A stretch of DNA of 64,000 bases from Castellaniella sp. (GCF_034675845.1 NZ_JAUCCU010000001.1:2170001-2234000); one strand, 5' to 3'. Shown: positions 27,405 to 36,758, counted from the stretch's first letter. Translations and numbers: made by a program. Notes: generated by a model not told the origin, from the sequence alone.

Positions 27405-29300
27405 ATGGCTGACTCCATTCCAGACATCGTTTTCCACAATGGCCGAATCACAACTCTTGATCGCGCCAACCCTACTGCCACAGCGGTCGCCATCAAAGAC
27501 GGAAAATTTCTAGCCGTCGGTACAGACAGCGAAATTCTCGCCCTGAGCCCTCCGGCAACTCGGGCAGTTAATTTACGCGGCAGGCATGTACTTCCAGGCC
27601 TGTATGACAACCATACCCATGTAGTTCGAGGTGGGCTGAACTACAACCTCGAGTTGCGCTGGGACGGTGTGCGCTCACTGGCGGATGCGTTGGACATGCT
27701 ACGCCGTCAAGTCGCCATCACTCCGGCACCGCAATGGGTACGTGTGGTTGGAGGCTTCACTGAACATCAATTCATTGAAAAGCGTTTGCCGACGATAGAG
27801 GAAATTAACGCCATTGCACCCGACACGCCCGTTTTTTTGCTTCATCTATACGACCAGGCGCTGCTGAATGGTGCTGCTTTACGAGCCGTTGGCTACACCA
27901 AAGATACGCCGCAGCCTCCGGGGGGAGAAATTACTCGCGATGCGAATGGCAATCCTACCGGTTTGCTGTTAGCCAAGCCCAACGCGATGATCCTGTACTC
28001 CACTTTGGCGAAAGGCCCTAAGTTACCTTTTGATTATCAGGTCAACTCAACACGTCACTTCATGCGTGAGCTCAATCGGCTGGGTATCACTGGTCTTATC
28101 GACGCGGGAGGCGGCTTTCAGAACTACCCGGAAGATTACGCTGTTATCCAGAAACTATCAGATGAAGGACAGCTGACCGTGCGTCTGGCCTATAACCTTT
28201 TCACGCAAAAGCCCAAAGAAGAGAAGGAAGACTTTCTGAATTGGACCAGCAGCGTAAAGTACAAACAAGGCACGGACTATTTTCGTCACAATGGCGCGGG
28301 CGAGATGTTAGTGTTTTCTGCCGCCGATTTCGAAGATTTTCGCCAGCCACGACCAGACTTATCGCCAGAGATGGAAGGTGAGTTGGAAGAGGTGGTGCGT
28401 ATTCTGGCACAAAATAACTGGCCCTGGCGCCTGCATGCCACTTATGACGAGACCATATCTCGAGCGTTGGATGTGTTTGAGAAGGTTAATCAGGACATAC
28501 CGCTTCAGGGGATCAACTGGTTCTTCGACCACGCTGAAACAATATCCGATAAATCGATTGACCGAGTAGCCGAGTTGGGTGGCGGCATTGCAGTGCAACA
28601 CCGTATGGCCTATCAAGGTGAATACTTCGTTGAGCGCTACGGCGCCAAAGCAGCCGAAGCGACCCCGCCAATCGCCAAGATACTGGACCGAGGCGTAAAG
28701 GTTTCCGCAGGGACGGATGCCACTCGCGTCGCATCTTATAACCCTTGGGTGTCGCTCTCGTGGATGATCACGGGAAAAACGCTGGGCGGCATGCGGCTGT
28801 ATCCCCAACGCAATCTTCTCGATCGGGAAACCGCACTGAGAATGTGGACGGAGAATGTGGCTTGGTTCTCCAATGAAGAGAACAAGCGTGGGCGCATCCA
28901 GGCAGGCCAGTTCGCCGATTTCATCGTTCCCAGCAAAGACTATTTCGGAGTGCCGGAGGACGAAATCTCGTTTCTTACCTCACACTTGACTGTCGTAGGT
29001 GGACGCATTGTTTATGGTGAGGGGCAATTCCTTTCACTGGATGACAATCCTGTACCGCCCGCAATGCCCGATTGGTCTCCCACGCGTCTATTCAAAGGTT
29101 ACGGTGCATGGGGCGAACCAGAAGGGGCAGGCAAAAACTCCCTGCAACCGCTTCGCAATCAAGCCATTGCTTCATGCGGCTGCGCAAGCGCATGCGGATT
29201 ACATGGCCATGATCATGCGACAGCCTGGGGTTCAAAGGTTCCTGCCTCCGACTTAAAAGGCTTCTTTGGCGCATTGGGCTGCTCTTGCTGGGCAGTTTAA
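27405..29300 (+). CDS. YtcJ-like amidohydrolase, cytosolic
   Basis: The protein is 631 aa from ATG 27405 (a GTG at 27384 is in frame). Metal-site motifs are the HxH in LYDNHTHVVRG, His in WFFDHAETISDKS and Asp in SAGTDATRVASYNPW. There is no signal peptide. The C-terminal tail is unusual, rich in Cys and His (SCGCASACGLHGHDHA), and could bind metal. The YtcJ group acts on imide or amide bonds of unknown natural substrates. It is paralogous to the exported enzyme at 33005-34810 and lies in an operon with XapX, DoxX and WrbA. Confidence 0.9.
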   Translation: MADSIPDIVFHNGRITTLDRANPTATAVAIKDGKFLAVGTDSEILALSPPATRAVNLRGRHVLPGLYDNHTHVVRGGLNYNLELRWDGVRSLADALDMLRRQVAITPAPQWVRVVGGFTEHQFIEKRLPTIEEINAIAPDTPVFLLHLYDQALLNGAALRAVGYTKDTPQPPGGEITRDANGNPTGLLLAKPNAMILYSTLAKGPKLPFDYQVNSTRHFMRELNRLGITGLIDAGGGFQNYPEDYAVIQKLSDEGQLTVRLAYNLFTQKPKEEKEDFLNWTSSVKYKQGTDYFRHNGAGEMLVFSAADFEDFRQPRPDLSPEMEGELEEVVRILAQNNWPWRLHATYDETISRALDVFEKVNQDIPLQGINWFFDHAETISDKSIDRVAELGGGIAVQHRMAYQGEYFVERYGAKAAEATPPIAKILDRGVKVSAGTDATRVASYNPWVSLSWMITGKTLGGMRLYPQRNLLDRETALRMWTENVAWFSNEENKRGRIQAGQFADFIVPSKDYFGVPEDEISFLTSHLTVVGGRIVYGEGQFLSLDDNPVPPAMPDWSPTRLFKGYGAWGEPEGAGKNSLQPLRNQAIASCGCASACGLHGHDHATAWGSKVPASDLKGFFGALGCSCWAV

Positions 29301-29310
29301 GGGATCGGCC

Positions 29311-29763
29311 ATGTCTATGAACAACACTAATGGCAATTGGCCAGTCGCCGCTTCGCGGCCAGCCCTTGGAAGCAGAGCCATTCGTTTTATTGCATATCTG
29401 GGGCTATGCGCAGCCTATTTGCAAGGAGGCATCGTCAAGCTGACCGATTTTCCAGGGGCCATCGCGGAGATGAATCACTTTGGGCTGACACCCGCACCGC
29501 TGTTTGCTGTGCTGGTGATCGTACTCGAGTTGGTTGCATCGTTGATGATCTTGATGGGTCGTCTGCGTTGGCTCGGAGCCCTGGGGTTGGCAGGCTTTAC
29601 GTTGCTTGCCACAGGTATCGCCTTGCGTTATTGGGAACTACCAGTGGGGCATGAGCGCTTCATGGCTACCAATTCATTCTTTGAGCACCTTGGTTTGGTC
29701 GGCGGCTTCCTGCTCGTGGCATGGTTGGACCTCCACGAGAAACTTGTTAATCGAAAATTTTAA
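29311..29763 (+). CDS. DoxX-family membrane protein
   Basis: The 150-aa protein has four hydrophobic segments; the first includes LGLCAAYLQGGIVKLTDFPG, typical of DoxX/DoxD-like proteins. ATG 29311 follows AAGGGA; the frame is open to 29266, but that part overlaps the amidohydrolase end. DoxX proteins are linked to redox and quinone metabolism and sulfur stress. It lies next to a WrbA quinone reductase, which suits that. Confidence 0.85.
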   Translation: MSMNNTNGNWPVAASRPALGSRAIRFIAYLGLCAAYLQGGIVKLTDFPGAIAEMNHFGLTPAPLFAVLVIVLELVASLMILMGRLRWLGALGLAGFTLLATGIALRYWELPVGHERFMATNSFFEHLGLVGGFLLVAWLDLHEKLVNRKF

Positions 29764-29774
29764 GAGAGGTAGTT

Positions 29775-30374
29775 ATGGCAAAAGTACTGGTACTGTATTA
29801 CTCGTCTTATGGACATATTGAAACTATGGCGTATGCCGTAGCGGAAGGGGGCCGCGAGGCAGGTGCGGACGTTGTCGTCAAGCGGGTGCCCGAGTCGGTC
29901 CCTGAGCTAGTCGCGAAGAGGTCGGGCTTTAAACTTGACCAGAGCGCACCAGTCGCCACGGTTCAAGAGTTGTCGGAATACGACGCCATCATTTTCGGCA
30001 CTCCTACACGCTATGGAAACATGGCAGCGCAAATGAAGAGCTTCATCGACCAGACTGGCGCGCTTTGGGCCACCGGCGCACTGGTCGGTAAGGTCGGTTC
30101 GGTCTTTACGGCCAGCGGGTCTCAGCACGGTGGGCAAGAATCGACCGTCCTCACCTTTCATCCGGTCTTGCTTCACCTGGGCCTCATTGTCGTCGGATTA
30201 CCTTATTCATTTCAGGGACAGATGGGTGTCGATGAAGTCATGGGCAACTCTCCCTATGGTGCTTCCACTATCGCTGGGAACGACGGCTCTCGGCAACCGA
30301 GCAAAGTTGAATTGGATGGTGCCCGTTATCAAGGACGGCATGTTGCACAGATCGCTGCAAAATTGATCGCATGA
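29775..30374 (+). CDS. wrbA: NAD(P)H:quinone oxidoreductase, WrbA type
   Basis: The 199-aa flavodoxin-like protein has the FMN loop LYYSSYGHIETMAYAVAEG, GTPTRYGNMAAQMKSFIDQTG and the WrbA motif TASGSQHGGQEST. WrbA reduces quinones by two electrons, avoiding semiquinones. An AGAGGT lies 7 bases upstream. Its stop overlaps the start of the second promoter-like repeat. A second WrbA-like gene is at 61679, in the chromosome. Confidence 0.92.
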   Translation: MAKVLVLYYSSYGHIETMAYAVAEGGREAGADVVVKRVPESVPELVAKRSGFKLDQSAPVATVQELSEYDAIIFGTPTRYGNMAAQMKSFIDQTGALWATGALVGKVGSVFTASGSQHGGQESTVLTFHPVLLHLGLIVVGLPYSFQGQMGVDEVMGNSPYGASTIAGNDGSRQPSKVELDGARYQGRHVAQIAAKLIA

Positions 30375-30454
30375 ATCTTCCATAACAGTAAACCTGTTCA
30401 ATCAGTGGATGGCCGTTTGCGAGATAGTTATATCGTCGTTACGACAATGGCGTT
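30373..30454. repeat. Promoter-like repeat, copy B
   Basis: This is a copy of the repeat at 26170-26251 with about 80% identity by eye. It begins at the wrbA stop codon and precedes an isochorismatase-fold pseudogene. Position and content suggest it once drove that gene. Confidence 0.7.
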
Positions 30455-30504
30455 CTAGCCAGCATGATTCGCCCGAACAACATTGCCGTCGAGTCGACAC
30501 TCGA

Positions 30505-30727
30505 CAGGTCGCAAGCAGCTGATCATTGCCGGCCTGTGGACCGAGATCTGCGTCGCCATACCAGCGATTCAGGCTGCGGCTGGCGTTAATTTGATGACCT
30601 GTCAGCCGAGTGGCAGCGTGATTGGGCGCGGGCCGACACTGCAGTTGGGCTCACTGACATACTTATTCAGCATTCTGCCGGTAGCGGCATCGCGTATCTG
30701 TGGGAGCAGCAACTGCTCAATATACCG
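30505..30727 (+). pseudogene. Isochorismatase-family hydrolase remnant
   Basis: One frame gives GRKQLIIAGLWTEICVA, the nucleophile-Cys region of the family. After a frame change and a deletion of about 60 codons, another frame gives WQRDWARADTAVGLTDIL then HSAGSGIAYLWEQQLL, the C-terminus of YcaC-type proteins. The 5' part is missing. It differs from the intact gene at 26378 and derives from a different paralogue. Confidence 0.75.
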
Positions 30728-30740
30728 GTTCCCCGTACTA

Positions 30741-32376
30741 AGTCGCCCCTGAAGTATCAATAACACATTGATTTCATGTAATAATATTGACATCCAAAAC
30801 CAACAAATCTCCCAGAAACGCCTCCGTTGCAGGTCATTTTCTGGGAGAAATGCCAAACGCCCCATGAGTGAAATCGACGATTTTTTCCGCAGTCGCCTGG
30901 ATCAAATGATCGATCTGCGCAAACCGCTGGCGGTACTCGCCACGCATATTCCCTGGCAGGAATTGGAGGCCTCGGTGGCCCATCGATTTGCACGCCAAGT
31001 GCGCACAGGAAAGAAAGTTTCCGATGTGGATTTGTTTGGCCCGAGCGTGGCTGTCGTGGGCGGTGCGATTTCAAACGCTGGGCGCCCGCGCCTGCCGATG
31101 CGCCTCATGATCTCCTTGCTGTATCTGAAGCACACCTTCAACGAAAGTGATGAAGGCGTATGCGAACGCTGGAGCGAGACGCCAGTCTGGCAATACTTTT
31201 CCGGCCAGGAATATTTCGAGGATCGCCTGCCGTGCGATCCCAGCGCGATCAGCCGCTTCCGAGGCCTGCTGGGCGAAGAAGGCGTGGAAGAATTGCTGGT
31301 GCAAACCATTATGGTGGGCATGAAGCTGGGCCTGATTGAACGTCGGGCACTGGAAACCGTGATCGTGGACAGCACGGTGCAGAGCAAGGCGGTGGCACAC
31401 CCCACTGACAGCCGCTTGCTGGAAGTGGCACGTGACAAGCTGGCTGAGGCTGCCAAGGCCCATGGCATTTGCTTGAAGCAAAGCTACGCCAAAGAAGGCC
31501 GGGACCTGGCCAGGCGGGCTGGGCGATATGCGCACGCCAAGCAGTACCGCCGCATGCACAAAGCGATCAAGCGCCAGCGCACGATTCTGGGCCGCTTGGC
31601 CCGCGACATCGAGCGCAGCAAGACGGTGCTGGCCCAAAGCATCCAGCAAGCCCTGGATCCGCTGCTGGCCCGAGCACATCGAATCGCGGAGCAGAGCCGT
31701 CGCAAGCAGGCGGTGAAGGGCAAGGACAAGATTTACAGCTGGCATGCCCCCGAAGTCGAGTGTATCGGTAAGGGCAAGGCCCGCACCCCATATGAGTTCG
31801 GCGTCAAGGTGGGTATCGTCACCACGTTGACAGGGAACCTGATCGTGGGCGCACGCAGCTTCCCAGGCAACCCGTACGATGGTCATACTTTGGCGGAGGC
31901 ATTGGAGCAAGCCAGTATCCTGCTGCAGGACACCGGCGTCAAACCCAAGACGATCTATGCGGATCTGGGGTATCGCGGGGTAGATGGTGAAATCCCGGAA
32001 TATGCACTGAAGCACCGTGGGAAATTCAAACGCTTGACACCCAAAGAGCAGCAGTTGCTGAGACGGCGCCAGGCGATTGAGCCGATCATTGGGCATCTTA
32101 AAAGCGATCACGGCATGAATCGCTGCCACTTGAAGGGACAAATTGGGGACGCTATCCACGCGGTGCTATGCGCGGCGGGCTTCAATATGAAGTGGCTGCT
32201 GCGCATGATTGCCCGCAAGGGCATCCGCCCTTTTTTTGCGCCTTATTTTTTGACCTGGATCTGGCAGCGAATTCAGAAATCATCCCTGTGGGGTGAGCTA
32301 CCCCGCCAGGATGCGTGGCCTCAGATCGCCGGAAATCCGGCGTGATATAGGTGAAATGAATTCTTCAGGGACGACT
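30741..32376 (+). mobile_element. IS5-family insertion sequence (1636 bp)
   Basis: The inverted repeats AGTCGCCCCTGAAG (30741) and its near-complement CTTCAGGGACGACT (ending 32376) match at 15 of 17 end positions. They are flanked by the 4-bp duplication ACTA (30737-30740, 32377-32380). It encodes one complete transposase. It sits between two pseudogene remnants. Confidence 0.9.
30864..32345 (+). CDS. IS5-family transposase (long form)
   Basis: The 493-aa DDE transposase from ATG 30864 starts MSEIDDFFRSRLDQMIDL and has LPMRLMISLLYLKHTFNESD. The catalytic motifs are TVIVDSTVQSKAVA, IYADLGYRGVDGEIP and RRQAIEPIIGHLKSDHGMNR. An in-frame extension to 30768 is not conserved in style. Full length. 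Confidence 0.93.
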   Translation: MSEIDDFFRSRLDQMIDLRKPLAVLATHIPWQELEASVAHRFARQVRTGKKVSDVDLFGPSVAVVGGAISNAGRPRLPMRLMISLLYLKHTFNESDEGVCERWSETPVWQYFSGQEYFEDRLPCDPSAISRFRGLLGEEGVEELLVQTIMVGMKLGLIERRALETVIVDSTVQSKAVAHPTDSRLLEVARDKLAEAAKAHGICLKQSYAKEGRDLARRAGRYAHAKQYRRMHKAIKRQRTILGRLARDIERSKTVLAQSIQQALDPLLARAHRIAEQSRRKQAVKGKDKIYSWHAPEVECIGKGKARTPYEFGVKVGIVTTLTGNLIVGARSFPGNPYDGHTLAEALEQASILLQDTGVKPKTIYADLGYRGVDGEIPEYALKHRGKFKRLTPKEQQLLRRRQAIEPIIGHLKSDHGMNRCHLKGQIGDAIHAVLCAAGFNMKWLLRMIARKGIRPFFAPYFLTWIWQRIQKSSLWGELPRQDAWPQIAGNPA

Positions 32377-32489
32377 ACTAAGGGCTGATCAACTCCATCT
32401 GGTAGATCATTTCCATTTAACAGACAGCCAGACTGCTTTCTGGCAGCCATTCCAACTGTGAAATGTCCGGATGTCGTGGCGGGTTTTCA

Positions 32490-32751
32490 GAACTTTTGCC
32501 TGCCCCCATTTCACGACATCCAATCTGGCGTTATCTATCTAGCCGTCCTTGTCACCACAGCGGACACTGACGATCGCGTCGTTCCCGCTTACTCATTCAA
32601 GTATGTGGTGACGCTCCAGGCCTCCGATCTCGGCGTACGTCTGAACCTGTTGCGTGTCGAGAGCGGTGCAGGTCACGGCTCCGGCAAACCGTCAGACAAA
32701 GCTATAGAGGAAATTGCCGACATGTGGGCGTTTGCTGTGCAGTGGGCCTGA
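32490..32751 (+). pseudogene. Prolyl oligopeptidase remnant (C-terminal part)
   Basis: The frame reads VTTADTDDRVVPAYSFKY and RVESGAGHGSGKPSDKAIEE, matching the catalytic Asp and His region of the intact prolyl oligopeptidase at 40547-42598. The nucleophile Ser and the propeller are missing. It is followed, as in the intact copy, by an MFS gene start remnant. Confidence 0.85.
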
Positions 32752-32935
32752 CTGAGTGTTGGCAATTAATGTAGAGTCCGTGAAGGTTGCGCGTCATGCG
32801 ACCTTCCCACTTGTTGAGCGATCCCGGTCATGAGTCCGAGCCCCTGCCTACCAGTAACGGTGATTACCGTCTGCTAAGGTTTTGCCTTCGGACTGTTTCT
32901 GCCGTAAATTGAGGCTGGGTGTTTGACGTGGCTAG
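32752..32935 (+). pseudogene. MFS transporter 5' remnant
   Basis: These bases align by eye with 42590-42770, the end of the prolyl oligopeptidase gene, the spacer and the first codons of the following MFS gene, with many small deletions. No frame is left. From 32936 to 33004 I see no feature. Confidence 0.6.
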
Positions 32936-33004
32936 TATCCTGAAAAAGAAATCGTGGGCGGCCACAAACTGTTGTGGAGCGTGAGCTATTCACACTGGGC
33001 CAGC

Positions 33005-34810
33005 TCACTTCGGCTCATAGTGGTTCCCAAGATATTTAATGGGCGACCAGGCGGGGAGGATGTCGGGCAGGGGCGGTGAGAGGGTGCTGTAGTCTTGCGC
33101 ACCGAACACCACCCTACCATCCATGACGGTCAAAACAGAGACTATATATTTAATCTGATCTTCCGACACGGTGAAGTAGTCCCTATCCAGCAGAGCGAAA
33201 TCTGCCAGATTACCTGGAGCAATCATGCCAATTTCGGATTCTGCGTTCATGAACCACGCCGGACCACTGGTGAACAGTTTCAGCGCCTCGGCGCGCGAAA
33301 GGCGGTTGTTCTCGGCAAGCACTTCGGATCCGGAGACCGACTTTCCGGACACCATCCAGCTGATGCCGACCCAAGGGTTAAACGTGGAGGCCCGATAAGC
33401 ATCGGTGCTCATGGCCAGAGGGACGCCACTATCTACAAGCTGGCGCAGGCGCGGAGTTTCCAAAGCCATTTCGAGGCCGTGGGTCTCGATAAAGCCATCT
33501 CCGTGCAGCGCCATCTTGATGTCCAAGGCAATTCCGCCTCCAAGCTCTTTGACTCTGGCGATGTTTTCCGAACTAATAGTCTCAGCGTGCTCAATGCTCC
33601 ACTTCAGGCCCGCAAGAGGGGACGTTTTATTCATCTCTTCCAATGCATCAAGGAAGGGAGAGATGTTTTCGTCGTAGCTGATGTGCATCCGAAAAGGAAT
33701 TCGCCGCTGAACCAGCTTTCTCACGTCCTGTTCGACGTGTTGCCGCATGACTTCGGGGTCAATGATGACCGCAGGGCGATCGAAGTTCTCATGATCGTGC
33801 ACGTGTAACGCCAACACTTCTCCGGCACCGCGATATACCTGGCCATGCGCCAAAGTCGGGTGCCGGTTGTGTCCGGGGCTGATGGGTGCGGTTCTCGTGA
33901 TCACTTCAATTTGTGCGTCCACCATATTCATTGGGCTGCCGTCGCCGAATTGCATGTCCACGAAGGGCATGCGCACGTTGAGGCGGTCGTCGCGGGCAAG
34001 GACGTCTACGGTCGATTGGGCGTTAGGGTAGCCTCTGTTACCAGCATCAATGACCGAGGTAATTCCAAAACGATTGAGACCGTGGATGGCATGGACCAGC
34101 GCGCTCACCTGTTCATCGAACGAAGGTTGCGGAACCATGGTCTCCATGGCGATAAAGGTGAAGGTGTAGCCATGGACTACACCCGTGTAGTTTCCCTGGT
34201 CGTCCTTCTCGAACTCAGTGCCTGGAAGTTGTGGAAACCGATCGGTGCCCACGCCGAATGCCTCCATCGCCAGCTCATTTATGAAGGCGCGGTTGTAGGC
34301 GTACTGCACGATCAGAGGGCGGTTAGGCACAGCCTCACGCAGTTCGCTCATGGTGGGGAAGCGATTTTCTTCGAACTGGTAAGGGGACCACCCTCCAATC
34401 ACCTTGACCCAGTGGCCCTCAGGCGTTCGCTCTGCCTGCTGACTCAGCATGGTTAATGCCCGACGGAGCGTGGGCACGCCATCCCAACGTACGTTGTAGG
34501 TGAAGCTGCTCTCATTGAGCACGTGGGTGTGGGCATCGCTGATGCCCGGGATCATTCTTCGACCGCTGGCGTCGATAATCTCGGTGCTGGAACTTTGCAG
34601 ACCAAGAATTTCGGCGTCGGCGCCGACCGAATAGATGCGACCATGCTTCACTGCCAAGGCAGACGCTTCCGGCTGCGCTGGATTGCCGGTGAAAATCTTT
34701 GCATTGAATACGATCAAGTCTGCGCCGGGAGGTTCCTGCACGGACTGTGCCTGGACGGTGGAGGCGCAAAGAATTGCCAGCAATGCGATCCATATTCTCT
34801 TAATCATCAT
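33005..34810 (-). CDS. YtcJ-like amidohydrolase, exported
   Basis: The 601-aa protein from ATG 34810 has a signal peptide (MMIKRIWIALLAILCASTVQA, cleavage near QAQS) and the same fold as the enzyme at 27405: SDAHTHVLNESSF (HxH), SIEHAETISSENI (His) and MSTDAYRASTFNPW (Asp). GAGGA lies just before the start; in-frame upstream ATGs at 34846 and 34816 are less suited. It would act in the periplasm, while its paralogue is cytosolic and has an extra Cys/His tail that this one lacks. Substrate unknown. Confidence 0.9.
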   Translation of the reverse strand: MMIKRIWIALLAILCASTVQAQSVQEPPGADLIVFNAKIFTGNPAQPEASALAVKHGRIYSVGADAEILGLQSSSTEIIDASGRRMIPGISDAHTHVLNESSFTYNVRWDGVPTLRRALTMLSQQAERTPEGHWVKVIGGWSPYQFEENRFPTMSELREAVPNRPLIVQYAYNRAFINELAMEAFGVGTDRFPQLPGTEFEKDDQGNYTGVVHGYTFTFIAMETMVPQPSFDEQVSALVHAIHGLNRFGITSVIDAGNRGYPNAQSTVDVLARDDRLNVRMPFVDMQFGDGSPMNMVDAQIEVITRTAPISPGHNRHPTLAHGQVYRGAGEVLALHVHDHENFDRPAVIIDPEVMRQHVEQDVRKLVQRRIPFRMHISYDENISPFLDALEEMNKTSPLAGLKWSIEHAETISSENIARVKELGGGIALDIKMALHGDGFIETHGLEMALETPRLRQLVDSGVPLAMSTDAYRASTFNPWVGISWMVSGKSVSGSEVLAENNRLSRAEALKLFTSGPAWFMNAESEIGMIAPGNLADFALLDRDYFTVSEDQIKYIVSVLTVMDGRVVFGAQDYSTLSPPLPDILPAWSPIKYLGNHYEPK

Positions 34811-34852
34811 TTCCATCCTCGTTTGAATGATATTTTCGAAGCGCAACCAAAG

Positions 34853-35110
34853 TCAGGCTAAGAACTGTGTGAGTAGGCGGAGGCCGCCCAGGAGAGATGC
34901 TTCGAAAAGCTTTCGGTTTTCAACAGCGGCGATAGTGGTTGGCTCGCCAAAAATGTGCGCCGCATTTGCCAGGCCTACGGTGTTGTTCTTCAGGGTTTGT
35001 CGATCAACGCTCTGCATTCCGAACGCCATTTTGGGCTGTTGGTCGCTAAAGCTCAGTTGAGAGTTGCTCGGGGGTAAGACTTCAAGCTTCCGGCTCTGAA
35101 TTGTGCTCAT
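34853..35110 (-). pseudogene. Isochorismatase-family hydrolase, N-terminal fragment
   Basis: The 86-codon frame reads SQLSFSDQQPKMAFGMQSVD and RQTLKNNTVGLANAAHIFG, nearly the N-terminus of the intact enzyme at 26378. It then loses similarity and ends (RLLTQFLA) before the catalytic cysteine. It was probably ahead of the exported amidohydrolase in one operon. A motif like that at 21408 lies 59 bases upstream (35169-35197). Confidence 0.85.
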
Positions 35111-35168
35111 CTTTGGCAAACGCGATGGGTTGCGTGAAATGTATGATCAATGTCGCAAAACAACGGCA

Positions 35169-35197
35169 CTTATTATTGGATGATTGTCCGATATTTG
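35169..35197. promoter_or_regulatory. TATTATTGGATG motif upstream of the isochorismatase fragment
   Basis: It matches 21408-21436 closely (CTTATTATTGGATG core). Both copies stand before minus-strand hydrolase-type genes of the island. A shared operator is inferred. Confidence 0.4.
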
Positions 35198-35216
35198 GCG
35201 ATTAGGGCCGTGTTAA

Positions 35217-35560
35217 TTGTCGGGCTATCGGCTCGACGAACCGCATATCAAGGCAGCCACTTCTTGCGCATGCATCTCTAATGAAAAATGCCCCGTATCG
35301 AGGAGGTGAACCTGCGCATTCGGCAGATCCCGTCTGTAATCGGCGGCGGGCGATACTCGCAAAAGTGAGACTGGAAAGCTGGATACAGCGCGACGTTTTT
35401 GCGGTAGTCGAGGATCAGATCGAGCTGAATGTCCTCTGCACCCGGCGCGCCATGTAAGAGATGTCTAGTTCGTAACCATCGGGTGACAAGTGCTGCTTAT
35501 CCGCTCCGGAGCCATACCGCCGGTTGCGGATCGTGTTTGGTGCGAGCGACGATCGGCAAG
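35217..35560 (-). pseudogene. Alpha/beta hydrolase remnant, second copy
   Basis: By eye the sequence follows 19185-19585 (the 3' part of the IS-split hydrolase) at most positions, but with internal deletions, for instance the stretch corresponding to 19311-19366, and frameshifts. No open frame remains. It shows that the hydrolase once existed twice in the island. Confidence 0.8.
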
Positions 35561-35599
35561 GTTGGAGAATTCATGGTCAAGGAGGAACGGGGAAAATCT

Positions 35600-35895
35600 C
35601 CCCCATAGGTTGCACCGGGGCGACGCCAGGACACAGGACAGGCTGGTTTCGATATCGTCCATATAGCCAACAAGCGCAACCACTACGCTCCCTCACGACT
35701 CTGGAACTGTTTGGGCTTCACAAACAGTGTTGTGTGTGTCTGCCTGTTTATCGACTAAACGCCCGTCATTAGAATCTTTCACAACCACACATCCGCCGGC
35801 ATCGGCCCTGTAATGAGGGAATCTGTTCATTGACAACACGCAACGCTGTTTTCCACCTGGACGCCAGGCGCTTTATGAACGGCATCGAGAAGCGG
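35600..35895. pseudogene. Decayed copy of the LysR-Rid divergent junction
   Basis: Bases 35600-35690 match part of the LysR gene (about 44453-44530). After a deletion of about 200 bases, 35692-35895 matches 44735-44937: the LysR 5' flank, the divergent promoter and the first codons of the Rid-family gene (frame broken by small deletions). The operator palindrome is kept. From 35896 to 35948 nothing can be named. Confidence 0.8.
35706..35728. promoter_or_regulatory. LysR-type palindrome, decayed-junction copy
   Basis: ACTGTTTG and CAAACAGT form perfect 8-bp arms with a 7-base spacer. The intact junction has the same element with 6-bp arms at 44753-44771. It fits a LysR recognition site. Confidence 0.6.
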
Positions 35896-35948
35896 GGGGA
35901 GCATCTGGCCTAAGCAGACCGCTAAGTGCGACGAGACATTGACCGTAT

Positions 35949-36024
35949 GAATCTTCCATAAAAGCAAGCCCGTCCAATTAATGGATGGCCGTTTACGAGA
36001 TAGTAATACCGCCGTTATGGCAAC
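35949..36024. repeat. Promoter-like repeat, copy C
   Basis: This is the third copy of the repeat at 26170 and 30373. It ends 31 bases before the SnoaL-like gene at 36056 and is probably its promoter/operator. Confidence 0.7.
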
Positions 36025-36055
36025 TTAGAAACCTCAATAGCAAAGGATCAAATAC

Positions 36056-36643
36056 ATGACAATCCTTAAATTTTCAAAGGCGGCTCTCTTCTCTGCACTC
36101 GCGATTAGCACGTCTGTCTTGCCGTCAGCGCCTGCCGCAGCGCAGACAATAAGCTCACCGGATCAGTCCGCAGCGTCTCTCGCCGTTGTTATGGATTTTC
36201 TGTCTAACACAGCACCGGACAAGGTCGAAGCGGCGGCCGCTCGCCTCGTGGCGCCCGACGCAGTTTATGTATCGCTGAACTTCGACAACCCCGAGCTGAA
36301 GAAGATAGAGCCGTGGACGGGGACTGCCAAAGGCCCCAGTGCGTATAGCAGCACGTTCCTTAGGGTCGCAGAATATTGGACGATCGAGGACTTCACAATT
36401 ACCGACAAACTGGCTGTGGGTGAGGATGTCGCCATTTTCGGCAAGTTCACCTATCGTTCGGTTGAGGTGGGCCATGTCTTCACCTCGCCATTCTCGATTC
36501 ACGCCAAGGTGCAAGAGGGCAAGTTGATCTACTTCCAGTTTATGGAAGACACATACGCATCAGCGAGCTCATTCCGTAAAAGCGGATCGTGGATAGTAAA
36601 GACGACCAAGGCGACCCCAGCATTCGAGGTCGGCGCAAAGTAG
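36056..36643 (+). CDS. Exported SnoaL/NTF2-like protein
   Basis: The 195-aa protein has a signal peptide (FSKAALFSALAISTSVLPSA, cleavage near AAAQT) and a SnoaL-like fold: VVMDFLSNTAPDKVEAAAARL, YVSLNFDNPELKKIEPW, GEDVAIFGKFTYRSVEVGH. It is expected in the periplasm. It may be a binding protein or small enzyme for the same compound class handled by the neighbours. Function unknown. Confidence 0.78.
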   Translation: MTILKFSKAALFSALAISTSVLPSAPAAAQTISSPDQSAASLAVVMDFLSNTAPDKVEAAAARLVAPDAVYVSLNFDNPELKKIEPWTGTAKGPSAYSSTFLRVAEYWTIEDFTITDKLAVGEDVAIFGKFTYRSVEVGHVFTSPFSIHAKVQEGKLIYFQFMEDTYASASSFRKSGSWIVKTTKATPAFEVGAK

Positions 36644-36758
36644 CCTGACTTGATACCTCATTACTCCCTGAGGCATATCCTGCTCGCCAAACATCAAGAG
36701 AGATTCCCTTTGTCCTGCAACTCGAACTACTTACCCCTTTACGTTTACGGAGACTGAA

